Below are positions 40,442 through 41,635 of a stretch of 41,635 bases of DNA, piece by piece. The translations under genes and the position numbers were made by a program. The notes under the pieces are model-generated. The model did not search any database, was not told the DNA's origin, and saw only the letters and a program-made list of their open reading frames with translations. Origin of the DNA: Planctomycetaceae bacterium (lineage in GTDB: Bacteria > Planctomycetota > Planctomycetia > Pirellulales > Pirellulaceae); assembly GCA_015490875.1 (NCBI GenBank), contig WFWZ01000369.1, positions 1 through 41,635 of the forward strand, given 5' to 3'. The first letter of the stretch is position 1; the number at the start of each line of letters is the position of its first letter.

Positions 40442-41212
40442 CTACCGCCCCGACCGGAGGCGATCGCCGAGCATGTTGTCGAGTTCACTGATCGCATAGA
40501 TCTTGCGCACCGTCTCCTCCACCGGATATTCAACTCGGCGGAACTCCACGCGCCGCTCCCCGGGTTCGTCGACGATGATGGCATAGCAGGCCCGCCAGTC
40601 GGTATCCCGCGGCTGGCCGACACTCCCGACATTCACCATCACCTTTTCGTCGCTCAACGGAAACGTGTAATCGCATTCCTCTGGCGCAATGAACTCGCCC
40701 GACTCGGTGAAGACTCCCGGAATGTGGGTGTGCCCCTGGAAACAGTATCGCTCGATCCGGCCGAAAAACGCTTCCATCTTCCGCTGCTTGTAGATGTCTT
40801 CGGGAAACACGTACTCGTTGATCGGTTCCCGAGGTGAACCGTGGACGAATAACGCCTTGAGCTCCGTGTCCCGGTGGATCTTCGGCAGCTCGCCCAAAAA
40901 GTCGCAACGGCGGTGGATCTGTTCGGCAGTGCCGGGGCCCTGTTCAAGTTGCTCACGAGTCCAGAAGACGGCTCGTAACGCGAGCGGGTTGAATCCGTCG
41001 GGGTCGAAGAGTGCCGCCTGATCATGGTTGCCAAGCACCACCGCTTCGCAGCGGTCCATCACCGCATCGAGGCACTCGCAAGGATTGGGACCGTAACCGA
41101 CGATGTCCCCGAGACAGAAGATACGGTCCGCCCCCTGCTCCCGGATGTCTGCGAGCACCTCACGCAGCGCTTCCCAATTCGCATGGATGTCGCTGATTAG
41201 AGCCGTCTTCAC
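40442..41212 (-). CDS. Metallophosphoesterase (calcineurin-like), copy A
   Basis: The protein has 256 residues from GTG 41212, chosen because the paralogue at 39677 begins at the same point and GGGGAG lies 9 nt upstream; ATG 41248 with GGAGA is a possible alternative adding twelve residues. It has the same motif set: DIHAN, GDIVGYGPNP, GNHDQ, HGSPREP and GHTH. The two copies differ mainly in loops and in the C-terminal strand (INVGSVGQPRDTDW versus INVGSVGQPRDGDW). Being the first gene of the run, its upstream region should carry the promoter of the metallophosphoesterase-yidC-mnmE series if they are co-transcribed. Confidence 0.92.
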   Translation of the reverse strand: MKTALISDIHANWEALREVLADIREQGADRIFCLGDIVGYGPNPCECLDAVMDRCEAVVLGNHDQAALFDPDGFNPLALRAVFWTREQLEQGPGTAEQIHRRCDFLGELPKIHRDTELKALFVHGSPREPINEYVFPEDIYKQRKMEAFFGRIERYCFQGHTHIPGVFTESGEFIAPEECDYTFPLSDEKVMVNVGSVGQPRDTDWRACYAIIVDEPGERRVEFRRVEYPVEETVRKIYAISELDNMLGDRLRSGR

Positions 41213-41635
41213 GCTACTGGACTCCCCAAGAACCCGCGGTCGAGACATCTCGTCTCCGGCCGCTTTCCGACAACCCCGTTACGGATAACTCCTCGATGTA
41301 CACGCAGGAGCGTTGCTCTAGCAGCGACCCGTCCTGCCCCACGCCCCGTTTCGGCCCCTCTTCCATCTTACGGGGCCCCCGATTCAACCCCCCAACCGAC
41401 CCCATACCGACCGGCAAGAACGTATAGTACTCGCTGGGTCCCGAACCGGACAACCCAGTCCTGGCCGTCGCCGCCCGAGAAGGAAAGTCGGTCACCAAAC
41501 TCACTGCCCTAACCGAAACGGACGCCACTCACTATTCTAACGTGCGTGGACCCACTCGGGTTCGCGACGGCTTCACGCCCCCGCTCCCCCCGTCCACGCG
41601 CCCGGAAAAACACGACGCATGAACATCGAAAGTCC
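41213..41635. other. Upstream region at window end
   Basis: The last 423 bases hold no supported complete gene. An ATG at 41619 followed by AACATCGAAAGT may open a plus-strand gene running out of the window, with only a weak purine-rich stretch before it. If so, this is a divergent promoter region for it and the metallophosphoesterase at 41212. No clear promoter box was found. Confidence 0.35.

Noticed and set aside
1-41635. CRISPR array, integrase, transposase or phage structural genes
   Set aside because: No regularly spaced direct repeats, no recombinase motifs and no phage-like genes were found on reading both strands.

Overview
The window looks like a chromosomal segment of a planctomycete, most likely from the Pirellula-like group. 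The signs are a giant secreted protein whose N-terminus carries an LEPR-XLL type motif and whose C-terminus has dockerin-like repeats, a Pirellula-type dehydrogenase/haem-binding fusion, Tat-exported Gfo/Idh/MocA oxidoreductase, Legionella-MOMP-like barrel protein, and several RNI-like leucine-rich-repeat lipoproteins. Base composition is GC-rich, except that the leucine-rich-repeat gene around 12.7-13.8 kb is visibly richer in A/T. No phage, CRISPR array or transposase gene is visible.

Layout. 1-0.5 kb: open end of an unrecognised minus-strand gene. 0.5-3.3 kb: large secreted protein (minus). 3.75-8.75 kb: 1664-residue secreted redox fusion (SGNH-like, beta-propeller dehydrogenase, HEAT-like helices, discoidin, azurin-like copper domain, cytochrome c). 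8.8-10.1 kb: a palindromic element and two YbjQ/UPF0145 genes. 10.4-13.85 kb: a beta-barrel protein with a good promoter, then two leucine-rich-repeat proteins separated by the relic of an RHS-repeat gene. 14.1-19.3 kb: small coiled-coil exported protein, a D-2-hydroxyacid dehydrogenase overlapped by a DNA methyltransferase with zinc-ribbon-like CxxC pairs, then a 79-residue protein overlapping a nucleotidyltransferase. 19.4-21.0 kb: small membrane protein, tRNA-Ser(UGA), and a VOC/DJ-1 pair joined by a 4-nt overlap. 21.2-26.9 kb: leucine-rich-repeat lipoprotein, Tat-exported oxidoreductase, a repeat-rich gene-poor stretch, and a barrel protein. 27.0-41.2 kb: minus-strand run of two paralogous metallophosphoesterases, yidC, mnmE, a 122-codon ORF that overlaps both neighbours by 4 nt, and the 2765-residue giant surface protein.

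Points that stand out: (1) a 401-402 bp non-coding element with nested inverted repeats, in two full copies and one partial copy, each placed immediately after the stop codon of a minus-strand gene in the same orientation; (2) the single-chain redox relay fusion; (3) the methyltransferase / 79-aa / nucleotidyltransferase neighbourhood, a possible defence or toxin-antitoxin cassette; (4) a repeat module nested inside another in the giant protein; (5) a YidC with an inserted PDZ-like domain and an MnmE whose G4 guanine-specificity motif is degenerate. Family assignments were made by reading motifs by eye; no database search was run.
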